NCBI GenBank assembly: GCA_008704415.1
Contig: VXIS01000059.1
Coordinates: 1 to 64,000, forward strand
Reading direction: 5' to 3'
DNA length: 64,000 nucleotides
Origin: Sphaerosporella brunnea
Taxonomy: Eukaryota; Ascomycota; Pezizomycetes; Pezizales; Pyronemataceae
Each line of letters starts with the position of its first letter. Within the stretch, counting starts at the first letter, position 1. A model generated the notes under the pieces. That model saw nothing but the letters and a program-made list of their open reading frames with translations. It searched no databases and had not been told where the DNA came from. This document shows, one piece after another, positions 20,901-32,405 of this stretch. Position numbers and translations under genes: made by a program.

Positions 20901-22390
20901 GATATCAGCAGCCGAACCGAGCAAGATATGTCTCAGAAAATGCTTTGTGTGTTGCGTGCGCGTGATGTGTATGTATAATTAATACCTCGAGGGCTCGGAA
21001 CGCCGGACTTCCAGCTTGATGAGCCGGAGGATGGATGAGTCGAAGCATACCCCCGACTTGTGGTACAGAATATCATTCCGAGCACGCGCAGTTCTTTCTC
21101 GCTTCTCGCAATATCTTTAATATATGTACCTAGGTAGGTAGTACGCTTTGAATGCGCATGCACAGAGAAAAAAAAAAAGGCGGGATTACGTTTACTGTAC
21201 TCTAATTTAGATACTTGTGCCGTAGAAATAGAGTAGAGTCTTTGCTCCGGTTACACTCAAGGACTTCACGGAACCAGTAACTGGGCGCAGCACCTCGCGT
21301 ATAAGTTAAGAATACCAGTTACACTGCGATACAACTTTTCCGGAAGCATTTTTTGGCCTTTGGTGGCGAAGTGGGCACCAGAGTAAATAGTACTACCGAT
21401 CATCAGCTCCCACTCATGTCTTCTCCGAGAAAAAACAAGGCCTCTCGTTTATTGAAACCCACCAAAGGAGCAAGTACTGTAGCGGGCAATGAGGTTCGGA
21501 CGTCAGCACGGGTCAGTCCGTTATCCGTTGGTTGTCCTTCATGCAAACCGGTGTCAGCACCTAAATCTAGGCACGAGTGCTTCGCAGTGACCGAAATTCC
21601 CGCCGACGAAACGCTCAACCCGCGAGCGTTTCGTCACGACCCACCAAGGACCAATCGCACCGTAAATTCCCTCCAAAGTAGCAGAATTCAGAGAGTTACT
21701 AACAAGCTAACGTCCGATGTCCGGGAACTGTCGGATCCGCCCGGTACGTTGATAAAAAGTGTCTTGGTGGTCAGCACCGGGATCCCGTCCGAACCTCATT
21801 GCTTGCTATGGTATCTATGATTTAAAGCCTCTTTTTCCAATTACCGAGTGATAAATAGCACGCCGACACGAGCCGGTTCGATGATAGAGTTCCGCTGCGC
21901 TACAACTCGTGCAGTGTATCCATATACGTAGTAGAAGTAGAATATTCAGACTGTGCACATATCTGTATACTCAACCTCTCTGGTCAAAAGAGCGTCCCAC
22001 TGTAAAACCCACTTCAAGGGAGAGGTATCGCAATTGCAAACTATCGTTCTTTTGGGTCTCCGTCCAGCTGCTACCTAAACGGATAAAGTGCTCCACAACT
22101 TATCACTCGGTTCCATTATTTATTTTTTGGATGCCACAAACCCCGGCGTGCTGGCAACAACTTCCCGGTTTCTTCGTCTCAGTGGTGGCATGTGGAGATC
22201 ACATGACACAGCCACGCGTCGCTTGCGAAACAAGGAACTGGAGGCGCATGACATCATATGATTACTGACGATATACCATGTTGTACGGGAACCGTTTCTG
22301 GCATGTAGATTTCTAGCATGTAGCTATTTCCCAAAAACAAGCACAAGAGAATTAAACGATGATACGCAAAAGAAACTCCCCAAAACTAAA
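17966..22390. other. Long intergenic region
   Basis: About 4.4 kb with no gene I can support. Frames of 60-170 codons occur but have no recognisable motifs and often lack a real ATG. It includes a C17 run near 20181 and short AGGTA-type palindromes. A 14-base inverted pair, TGGGAATTGGCAAT, occurs at about 18126-18139 (minus) and 18547-18560 (plus). Confidence 0.5.
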
Positions 22391-22579
22391 CAAAGCCAGA
22401 TATCAAACATTACACACTGCACGAAGAAATTTAAATCGAAGCCAATCAATCGGTCAAGTCTCTCCTCCCCTCGCGCAAGCATAGCTCATGTTCTGCAAAT
22501 ACCAGTCAGTCAGTTTATGTTCTGCCAGTAATAACCAAACCTAGAGAGAGAGAAAGAGAGAGGGAGAGGGAGAGGGGGC

Positions 22580-22885
22580 TTACAGCAACGCCAACGTCAA
22601 ATCACCATGGATCCTCGCCTTCAATGTGACTTCCAACTCAATGTTCAGATCCAACCTAACCGACGGCGCACTGGATTTCCCTTTCTTCTCAACATCCTGC
22701 CCCTGCTGCTGCCTCGCAACCTGTTGCTTCTGCTGCGGTTGTTGTTGTTGTTGTTGTTGTTGGCGCTGAAGCTGCTGCTCGCGCGGAACATCCTCTTCGT
22801 AGTCGCTTTCTTCTTCGGACCCGGACACGGAAGCGTCAGATTCTTCTTCCAGAGCTGGTCTCTTTTCCTCGACGTTGGTGGCCAT
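22580..22885 (-). CDS. Small acidic/Gln-rich protein with conserved-looking C-terminus
   Basis: 101 residues. An acidic N-terminal half (EEESDASVSGSEEESDYEED) and a Gln tract (from a CAA microsatellite) lead to a structured-looking end, VRLDLNIELEVTLKARIHGD followed by LTLALL. Short fungal proteins with an amphipathic LDLN-x-LKA-GDLTLALL ending are familiar to me, but I cannot name a function. The stop codon is part of a possible donor (CT|GTAAGC) followed by a pyrimidine tract and acceptors. Splicing to 22496 would change only the last residue before a new stop (LALLT). Either end is possible. The leader carries an A-rich run. Confidence 0.55.
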   Translation of the reverse strand: MATNVEEKRPALEEESDASVSGSEEESDYEEDVPREQQLQRQQQQQQQQPQQKQQVARQQQGQDVEKKGKSSAPSVRLDLNIELEVTLKARIHGDLTLALL

Positions 22886-24225
22886 GTTTCGTTTCGTTTG
22901 GTTTCGTCGTCAAAAAAAAAAAAAAAGAGGAAAAAAGAGTGGGAACTGTCTCTAGTCTGGTCTGGGTTGCTGAAGGAAAGGACGGCAACGGCGGTTGGGC
23001 AGTTATATCGCACAGTTCAAGCCAAGTTCCTGTTTTTTGAAGGTTCCCAGCGGCGGCCGCGGACGAGTGACGCCATGCGTAGCGCCGCCATGCGTAGCGC
23101 CGCCAAGCTGGGTATTTGACTTGCGCAAACGTCATTGCAACGGGCAGCCGAGTGATGACCTGTGACTGATAGATTGCGGAAACACGATGTAGGCCGGAAA
23201 CCCACTCTCTCCTCGTATATGAGCCAGAGATCTAACCATCCGGTGTATGGACGGCGGAGATACCACAGCGCAAGTGGACGCGCGCTCGAGGAAATCCGCG
23301 GTTCGGAATGAAGAACCGAAGCCGACAGGACCCTAAACACACACAGGAACGGACCGTGCCCTTCAGGTCCCCGGCTCGGCATGCCGATCTCAATTCCTCA
23401 CTCCCCCCGTATGTACACGAAGAAATGGTCCATACGTACTCCTCCACACAGATTCAAAAATTGAATCGATTGCGCCGTTGAGCTCAGACGCTGCATCACC
23501 CAATAGCACTCGGTTTTATTTCTACACTCTCGGACAAGCCCATAGTATACCATCTTGGCATTCAGTGCTATTGTTGATGTCATTGTAGTTCGGAACGATA
23601 TGAAACCTGTTCGTCCGAGGGAACAGTTCGCAGTAGCATGACTTACTCGGGGCATGCGCAGTACGGCATCCAGCTCTCGGCCTCATGGCACAAACAATGC
23701 AACCAAATTTCACTGGGCCGGAAGTGATCGAGTTAAGATATGTATGTATGTATCTCTCTACCCGAGAAATAAAACCTCCGGGCCCCGGGCCCGAGGGCGC
23801 TCGAGCGGGCCCCGCCCGCCTTCAATTACGCGTACAACAACCAAGGCCTGTTGATCGTAGAACGTAGTTCCAACTCCAAGTACCAGCACCCGGTGAAAAC
23901 CGCGCTTAAGCACAGCGTCGCGTGTATCCTCACCAGCGCAGCGTATGTACATACTTGTAAGAAAACAAAAGGTCCTCTTGGCCTGGCAGTCTCATCGGTC
24001 TCAGTTCCCGCGCGTTCGCCGCGTCGCCGCAGTTAGCGGCCTGATCGACACAACACACATGCCATATCCTCAGTTCGGTCATAGTCTTCGTCGATCATTC
24101 AGGGTACTGCAACCCCATCAGCATCTCCCCTTCAACTAAAAAAAAAAACTCGCAAAACCCACCCGTAAAGCTCAACTTATGGGCATTTGAAATATTCTCC
24201 CTCCCCCAGAGCGAACTTCTCCCAA
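22886..24225. other. Intergenic
   Basis: 1.3 kb without supported genes. The open frames on both strands are short, unrelated to known families, and start mostly at non-ATG codons. Confidence 0.5.
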
Positions 24226-24381
24226 TCATATCCACAACTTTTGATCTTTTCGTCGCGTGATGTAGGTGTACAGCGCCCACAGTGAGATGCAGGTGAGAAT
24301 CACGGCGCCGCAGACGAGGAAGCCGATGTCGCTTTTATTGAGGGGGCTGGCGAGCAGGTATTCTCCAGGGATTGCGGCCAT
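24226..24381 (-). CDS. Small single-span membrane protein (51 residues)
   Basis: A 51-codon frame. The ATG has a strong context (AACAATGG). The product has a polar N-terminus (GEYLLASPLNKSD), one hydrophobic span at about residues 19-41 (IGFLVCGAVILTCISLWALYT), then a basic tail (ITRRKDQKLWI). The positive-after-span arrangement suggests N-out/C-in or an ER or mitochondrial small membrane subunit. Composition is non-repetitive and codon use is GC-rich at third positions, as in the real genes nearby. I do not recognise the family. Chance is still possible at this length. Confidence 0.5.
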   Translation of the reverse strand: MAAIPGEYLLASPLNKSDIGFLVCGAVILTCISLWALYTYITRRKDQKLWI

Positions 24382-26996
24382 TGTTTTCGTTTACTCGAGT
24401 TGGAGGCGGGAAGTGAGTTTTCAGTTCGAGATGGGGATGATCGAATGGCGTTCCTTTCTTGACTACGCACAAGCGGACGGAGAAATGAGTGATCTTCGAG
24501 ACGTAGGAAGCAGCTGGCGGGATCTTCGAATTCGCGGAGCGGAAAAGAGCGTGACACAGTCGACGAGAAGGAAGGACTCAACCACCCGATCACTCTCCGG
24601 GGCAGCAGCACCTCTTAAGAAAGGAGCAGTGCGACGATCTTCTCCCTAACGCTCTGCATGCTGCGGGCGTCGGCGGTGTTTGCTTACCATGGCAGGGTTC
24701 CTTTGTGTTTGCACGCCGGGTGGGTGGGTGACACAAGCCACTGGTTGGTGATCGCAATCTTGCTGAGTCGCACCAGGCGAATGGCCGTGTGGTCGACGTC
24801 CTATCATCCGCGACAGGGCAGCTTCGGAGAGAAACAGCGTCTCTGTCAGCAGGCGAAACAGAACGCGTCATGTTGTTCACTCGCAAACCAGCGTGGAGGA
24901 GGTTGGCCATGGGCAGAGCGCAGAATGCACGGACTTCTCGCCAGCCCGTGCGAAGTATTAAGCCTTTTCCCGCGGCACGCTTCCGAGAAATGGAGCGCCA
25001 GAAATAGAGTGGTTGGAGGGTACTATCGTGAGGGGGAGACATGCATGGAGTACTAGAGTACATAAACCGGCGCTTCAAGCTTACTCCACATATGCACCCG
25101 CTGGGGCCGAAATTATCTACCTAGTAAGTAGGTACTCTATGTTCCTTCCGTTTGGTTGCTTCCTTGGAAATTATCATAGGTCTATTTGCACTGGGGATTC
25201 GTGAAAAAAAAAAACTGTTCTCTAAGTCAGTGAGCAAATGGAGTGCTTGCGTGACGTATCATGGCCGAAATCCCCGAAAATCCAACAAAAGCCACGTTTG
25301 AAGGCATGTATACATGTATCGAATACAGTGTCCATTCCCGCAACTTCAAAATCACAGCCATACCAAACATAGACTGGCAGGCCGCCGACTTCAAAATGCC
25401 CGGACTGTGCACGCAAACTGTCTATACGGAGGAAAGCCATGATACATACCTAGGTAGATTTGTACATAATTCGGCATCGCTTTCAGCCGCTATCCTCGTA
25501 TCATCAGATGATGTCCTGAGATATTAACTCTCTATCAAGACGACGGACCTACATCCTTGAAGCTTTATACCTAGAGCCAATCACAGAGTATCACTCGCCA
25601 GATGCAAAGCATGTACAAACCCAGAAGCCACCCCGTGTAAACCGTGTGCTTCAACTTCTACATAGGAGGAGGAGCGGGCAACACCAAGCCACGCACGGCG
25701 CGCAGACCCCAGGGGGGCAAAAAGAAGGAGAAGGGGAAGGGGAAGGGGAAGGAGAAGGAGCAGCGGGCTCCTAGGGTGTAGGGCAGTGGGAGGTGGTTAC
25801 AGTCTTTTCCGCCGTATGTGGTGTAATTTGCTTTTATGTATTTCTTTTGTATGGGGAGCCCCAACAGACGGGTAAAACCGTGGGGACAGGATACCAGGTT
25901 TCTTTTGTCCCTCCGTCATAGGCCCTTGGCCTCACTCCGATTCGCAAGATAGGAGGCACTCGGGCTAACGCCCTCGTGTACGTAGTATGATTTAAAACAA
26001 AACAAAACAAAACCCCGTGTAAACCTAACACCCCCCTCAGTAAAACCTCATGCAGTAATGAAGTGGGCAGCACATATGTAGAATATGTGTACCTTGGGCT
26101 TTCCTTGCCGGGTCGATAGGTACCGAGCTGTTGTACAAAAAGACCTATTGTTAACGTTCAACACAGCTTTGCAAACAACTTCGCCTTTGGTGGGACTATA
26201 TATGCAAAATTACTCTCTAAAAGAGCCTGGGCACACACACAACGTGAGCAGGCGAGTCTGGCTCTAGATCTATTCGAGCGATTAAGCCCCGGAAAACGCT
26301 TTGTATGTTCTATATATCTTTGCTATATAGGAGTACCAGCCCCCTGTTCTATCCATTGACTCTAGGAATTACTATAGAACATTGATCTACTGGGCAGCTA
26401 CCTACATTATTCTGCTACATATTGGTTTCTTGCAACGGATTCAACAGTTTTGTCGTTCCAGAGCCAGCGCCAGTGCTTCCTAGATGCTTCTGACAAACAT
26501 AATAACATACAGCGACGAATACGTATCCAGTCCAAAATCCATCCCCTCATAGCATCTCACTCGTCACCACCCATCCCCTCCGGACTTGGAAGCCTACAGA
26601 ATACTTTGCCCTATATATCCCACGTTCCAAAACGTTCATTCTATAGCAATTCCTGGGCGTTGAGGAAGTCTGGATCGACGGAGCGAGTGACTTCTCGTGA
26701 ATAGAACTGTCCGGCTGGCCGAAGCCCAGGCTACCAACTAACCCACAATCATCATAGCACTGTTATCCCGCACGCATTATTTATTTCATTTCGGGATCGA
26801 GAAGTAAACCTTTATTAGAGTAGTTATATTGCATTTTTCCACACTGGCCATGAATCATCAAATAAGAAAGCTCAAGAAAGAAGCTAGCTAGGAAGTCATC
26901 AAGAAAGAAATCATTGATTAAAAAAAAAAGGTATCTGTCGTTACGCATAAAACAAACAAAAACAAAAACGGACACCCCCATTTTCCCTCTGCTTCC
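24382..26996. other. Intergenic, low-complexity
   Basis: 2.6 kb with no supported gene. It includes a GGGGAA/GGAGAA purine tract at about 25717-25770, an AACAAAACAAAACA stretch near 25996-26012, and several short AGGTA palindromes. Confidence 0.5.
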
Positions 26997-29109
26997 TTAC
27001 TCATCCACCGCTCCCAAACTCCTACTCCTACTCCTCCTCCTCCTCCGCCTACGTCCATACCCACGATACATGTCTTCCTCATCCTCATTATCACTGCCTC
27101 CGGCAACAGTAGTCGGGCTCGTAACGCGAATCTCGGGGTTCGGCGTGTCGCCCGAGGTAATGCCGGGCTCTATCACCTTCCCTTCTTTGACCGGCTTTGG
27201 GGGCGGGGGTGGTGATTGCGGCGTGTAGTGTTGCTGCGGCTTGTAGTGTTGCTGCTGCTGCTGCAATGCGGGATGACCGGTGGGCGGCGGCTTGGTGGTA
27301 TTGGGCGTTGCGGTGGTGTAGGGGTTGTTGGGGACTGGGTCGTGGGAGGGCGGGGGGCCCGATGGGCGGGTAGGGGGCGGGAAGGGGCGCGGGGGGGCTG
27401 CAGACACGGGGGAGGTATAGATTTTTTCGTCGGGCATGATAATAGCTGGCTGGGGTTGATGATGCCTTGCCGCGGCTTGTTGTTGTTGTTGTTGTTGTGG
27501 TTGTGGTTGTTGCTGCTGCTGCCGCTGCTGGTGGAGTTTCTGCTGGTGGAGATAGTAGGGGTGGTTGGCTGGGATTTCGACGGGCACGGGGGTATCGATC
27601 GAGCCGTTGCGTGATGGCCGGAACCGGATCTTGGTACCGTCGTCTACGGAGCCGCGTTCCACGGCTACAAGTTTGGCGGCACATTCTTTGACCAGCTTGG
27701 AGGTTTCGCGCTGAGTGAGATATCGCCGTGTCCCCGTTGCTACCTCGGAGAGCCGGTTCCATTCGTTCATCCCGAACTCTCCCACCCCTACTTCAACGTT
27801 GAAGCGGTAGTAGTCCTGGGTGGCCACGCCGCCTTGTGCGAGTTTCGGCCGCCCGCCGTCCAGGCCGTCGACCAGCTCCCGGTGCACGCGCTCGCAGTCG
27901 TCGATGCGCCGCAACAACCGGCGCTTGGCCTCGGCAAAGCCTTCGAAGGCGACGCTCTCCCACCATTCGCGCTTTTCCTCGCGAGCTGTAGCCGCCGGAG
28001 GCCGCTTTCCTGTGCCGACGCTGACGAAGGCCGCGATGTCGCAGTCTGGGAATTCGTGCAGGTGCGCCTCGTCCAGCACCTGAAAGGCGGGGTTGTACAT
28101 TCCCCCACCCTCGTCAAGGAATGTCAGCTGGTCGATGGTGATGCTCTTGAACGCTGCGGCAGTGGCGCATGTAGCGCGGCCCGCCTGCCAGATGGTGGTT
28201 TTGTATGAAGGCATGCTTTCAGCGGGGGAGGGGTAAGAGCGCAGCAACACCGGCGGCGCGTTCTTGCGACTACCCTCCAGCATAGCGGTGACAAACGTTT
28301 TGCAGGCGCCTTCGCGGGTATCAACAAGCGGGGCATCGGGGTTTCCAATATTCCTGCGGGGTCTTCCCGTGCGACCCCGCTCCTCTGTTCCCCCCGAGCT
28401 CCCACTTCTGCGCCGCCGCCACGAGTCGCTGCGTCTGTGCACGAGCTTCTCGCCCTCTCCCGCTGGCGGTGGAGAGTGCGGCACGATCTTGTCGCTGTCG
28501 AACCGCGTCGACTCCCTCACGCAGTGCTTTATCGCTTCTTCGAGTCGAGAGGCTTTGAATAGCGTTTTTCCGTATGGCATCCCCAAAAGCGTTTTGTCGG
28601 TTATGAAAACGAAGCGTGTTAGCGATACGTAGTACTGCTTGCAGCTTTCCACGTCCATACGCATGCGCCCCAACATCAGCGCAATCAAGCCGCCGGTGCC
28701 TATCAGATCCGACGTCAGCTTACGTGGCGCTCGTGAGAAAAAAGAGGTTTTTTTGTGGGGGGTTACCATTCCCGCCGATGAGATCAAAGTAGTCGCAAGG
28801 CCTCGGTAGGTCCGCAGGCGACTGCGGCGCGCGTCCGTTGTTTTCGGTAACGTAGATTTGGTGCATCAGTTCGCCGAGGATCACCAGAGTGCTGTAGCCT
28901 CTGATCCCACCGCCGTCGAGAGACAGGATCCGGACTTTGCGCCGCTTCGCAGGCGGGGCGTAGCTGCCCTCGCCGCCGCCGCCGTCTAGCTCTACCGTGC
29001 CGTACGTTTCCTTGAAGAAACCCTCTTTCGGAGGGATCGGCGGCGGGTTGGTCGATTGTCGGTTGCGGACGTAGGTCCCCGTCTGCGGGTTGTAATCGTA
29101 TCCCTCCAT
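26997..29109 (-). CDS. Patatin-fold protein lacking the catalytic serine
   Basis: 681 residues from two exons (29109-28767 and 28699-26997; 67-base intron). The N-terminal patatin/FabD-lysophospholipase fold has an intact glycine-rich oxyanion loop, DGGGIRGYS (about 65-73). The nucleophile elbow, normally G-x-S-x-G, reads G113-N-G115-T-G117. The codon that should encode Ser is Gly and is split by the intron (G|GC). The usual Asp motif DGG/DGA reads LDEGGGMYNP, also altered. After the fold (to about residue 430) comes a low-complexity tail: Gln-rich, Pro-rich, an acidic patch and a final run of arginines. I infer a non-hydrolytic or altered member of a fungal patatin-like family. The second ATG of the open region (MEGYDY) was chosen because the fold follows it and its context is good. 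Confidence 0.8.
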
Positions 29110-30444
29110 GGTGATGATGTCGCGGCGGAGGATATGTGCCGTAGCAGTTGGTGGAGACGGTTGTGATGAAAGTGACGGGGATGATGGGTGGTTAAGTAGG
29201 CTGGCCGGGATGATGACGCGGTGCAGTAAGGCAGAAGCACCAAAGGGTTGGGAGGCTGGGGGGACCAAGATGTAAAGCGAGGTGATGATAGACTGAACCC
29301 AGAGTGCACGGATGGGACAGAAATCAGAAAAAAAGAAACTGGGATGGGATGTTCTGGCTGTGGGGAAGGACGATCAACAGGCGGGCGATGTGACGATAGA
29401 GTGATGGATTTTCCGCGCATGCAAACGGTGGTGTCTTGGGATTCTATTTAGCAGCTTTTGTCGCTTTTGTCTATTCTACTGGCAAGCAGCTTACTGCACT
29501 TTGGGGCTGTCTACGAGGCGCAAATATAGCAGAGTAGGTAGACTGTCGAGTTGAATAAATGCTACAGCCCTATAAGAATCCTTGCTTTAACAATAAGCAA
29601 GGGGGTCGAGGTCCCAGCGATTTTATATGGGAAATAAGAATATTGTTTTCTTTACAAAAATTGGAGAAATTTGTATGGGTAGTCTTAAGTGCTGGTAGCT
29701 GGTGCCGTCATGAAAAAAAAATTATCACCGCCAATAAACCTGTCCCTGTCCATTCTTCCTTCACCCTTCCTGCTGAAAGTGTAAACTCGGCCGGGGGATT
29801 TCTTTGGGGTCAAGCTGAGAGCTCTGAGTCGGCGGCCTCACCTTTTCCCCTCACCTGAACCGCATCCTGAGCATGAAGCCTATCTCAAGAGCAATTGTTT
29901 CAAAATTTCAAATACCATTGGATACTATTTAGGCTTAGATAATATGGTCAAAAATTGCTAGCAAATTGTGTTTGTGTTGCCCGCTGGAGGTCCTGTGCGG
30001 AGCATCACAGGATATCACTCACTTGCCAAGTCACCCTCTCTTGGAATTCCTGCGTTGTAAGCCCCGGTCCCACCTAGAGGGTAGAAATATTCGCGTGGGA
30101 TGTCAGTTTACAGCATCAGTCCATTCAGTATGAATTGTGCCGTAACTGGGATGCTTACGTTGAAGTATGGAATGAGGATAGCAGCACCGTCAAATCGAGC
30201 TTGATTGATCTCACGTTCTGATGCCTTTCCGTGGAATTATCAATGCGAGTCACAGCTGGTGATTTGGACGTGGAAAACAAGCTTATCCATTAATTTATTT
30301 CCCCCGGAGTTTAGAAGAACCAAAAAAAGCAAAGACTCCGTCAATTGATCCACTGCTCCTATCGCCGAGGCCGCCAAATCCCTCTTCAAGACATCAAGAC
30401 ACGACCACCGAAAAGAAGCTCCATCAAAATATCCGCCGTTCTAG
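29110..30444. other. Intergenic, divergent promoters
   Basis: 1.3 kb between the divergent patatin-like and Zn2Cys6 genes. It is AT-rich at 29550-30350. No gene is supported. Confidence 0.5.
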
Positions 30445-32405
30445 ATGGCCGCGCAGGTTCCCGTTGCTCAAACACCCGCCGCGAATACAGAACAAGACCA
30501 AATCACCCATTTCACAGCCTGCGATGCGTGTCGCAAGCGAAAGGTATCAATCACGATATTCTCGCGACCAACAGAAAGTCTGACCCGAACTCTGCGTCCA
30601 ACAGAAGAAGTGTGACGGCCGGATTGCAGGCTGCCAGCACTGCGCCACCAAGGGGCTGACCTGTATCTACACGGCGAAACGCAGCAAACCAAGCAACACC
30701 AGCCACGCGAAGACGCACCGCACCGAGGGACTCGAAGACCTCGACGAGCGTCTTCGCCGCATCGAAGCCGCTGTGCACCGCAACCTCCAGCTCGGCGGCC
30801 AGGCGCAAGAAACGCTTATCCGTCACCGACGCGAGACGAGCAGCAGCACCAGCGACGACAGCGATGGCGAACTGTGGGAGCCGCGCGTCTCTTTTCTGGA
30901 CACCTCCACCACGAGCACGCCGCGTCCCGAGGCGGATTCGCCGGCCGACCAGCGCCAGTCGCCGCGCTTCGAGGGTGCCACAGGCCTGTGCAAACGCAGC
31001 GCGTCAGCGGAGAGCGCAATTTTCGTCGGCGCCAGCAGCCCGTTCTCGTTCGTGAGCCGCACGGGCATCAAGTGGGTCGACGCGAAGCTTGGAGACAGCT
31101 CCTTCTCAGCGCTGCTAAAGCGGGCCGAAGATGCTTACGATAGCGTTGGCGTTGAGGACAAGCCGAAGCACGGCTTGGGCGGGCTGGCTACGCTCGGCGA
31201 TGCCGCTGCGGGGTACGTGGAGACTTGCGAGTTCAGGGAGCTCTACACCAACGGTATCGACACTCCTTCCCTCCTCAAGACGTCCTCACTGACTTGAGGA
31301 TGTAGAGTACTTCCGCCACATCAATCCTCTCACCCCCCTCTTCTCCCCACACTTCTTTCACTCCCCGACACCTCTACACCTCCGTAGCCCAAGCATTTGG
31401 GCCGCCAGCACCTCGATCGCGCTGGCACTGGGAGCGCAGCACCTCTCTCGCCTCTCGCCGCCGAATTCCCCGCACCACGCAGCGGCGCAGCACTACTTCG
31501 CCATAACCGCTCGCTCGCTGCCCAACCTCCTCTTCGCCAATCCCGTGTGCATACCCGCGGTGCAAGCGCTGGTCGGCATGGCGTTCTTCTACCAAGAATC
31601 CGACGACTCGCAGCCGAGCTTCCCTCTGCTGGGCCTCGCCGCGGGAGTAGCGCTACAAGCGGGCCTCCACCGGGACCCGCAGAAGCTCCGCGTCTCCTGC
31701 GAAGAGGGCAAAAAAGAGCGCGTAAACGTTTGGTGGGTACTCTTCTGCCTAGACCGGGAGCAAGCGCTGCGCACCGGGCGCATGAGCAGCATCTCGGACC
31801 GCGATGTCGACGTCCCTCCGCCGCCATCCTCCACGCCATTCGGACGCCGTGTCCAACTCGCCTGGACCATGGCGCGAGTCGCCAGGCTGCTCTACTCGGC
31901 CACCCCCGCACCGCAACCCGTGGTCTCTGCCCTCCACGCGGAACTCGACGCCTGGCGCCGCGCCGCCCCAGAAGTTCACCTCCCCCTCCCGCTCGCCCTC
32001 CGCTCCGCAACCACGTGGGAGGACCACGCCGATCTCATGCGCATGCGCTGGAACTACTTCTGCACCTTGACAAGCATCGAACAACTCGGCTCCGGCGCGG
32101 GGGGGCTCGAGGCGTGGGCTCTCGCAGAAGCGAAAGCAGCCACGCAGGAGCTGCTGCGGAAAAGAGTCATGATGTGCAATCGCGGGACGCTGTGTATTCT
32201 GGCAGCGGCCGCGTGGGCGCTGTTTTCGGTGTGGGTTTGTGGCGAGGGAAGAGAGGATCGGCAGCTTGCGCGGGTGTTGACGGCGTTTGCGGATGCCCTC
32301 GAGGAGGGCGTGTGGAGGCCTGGCGAGGGCATGCGCGTTAAAGCCCTGTTTTTGGAGTTGGTTAGGGGGATGGCGGAGTTGGTTGGTAGAGAGGCGTGTA
32401 GATAG
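30445..32405 (+). CDS. Zn2Cys6 transcription factor
   Basis: 615 residues from three exons (30445-30543, 30605-31253, 31306-32405), in frame. The DNA-binding cluster is near the N-terminus: C-x2-C-x6-C-x6-C-x2-C-x6-C (CDACRKRKKKCDG, then CQHCATKGLTC), and intron 1 splits it in the basic stretch. A short heptad-like linker follows (EDLDERLRRIEAAV). After a Ser/Thr-rich spacer comes a fungal-specific regulatory domain, with FFHSPTPLHLRSPSIWAA, GLAAGVALQAGLHRDP and NVWWVLFCLDREQALRTGRM, the last two being typical of that domain. It is a nuclear regulator of unknown targets. It lies 16 kb from the hxn-like block, so I have no reason to link them. Intron 2 contains a CTGAC branch point, and splicing restores EYFRHINPLTPLF. 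Confidence 0.85.

Noticed and set aside
21353..21820. 155-codon frame in the 18-22 kb gap
   Set aside because: It starts at a non-ATG codon, and the first ATG leaves about 135 residues without recognisable features.
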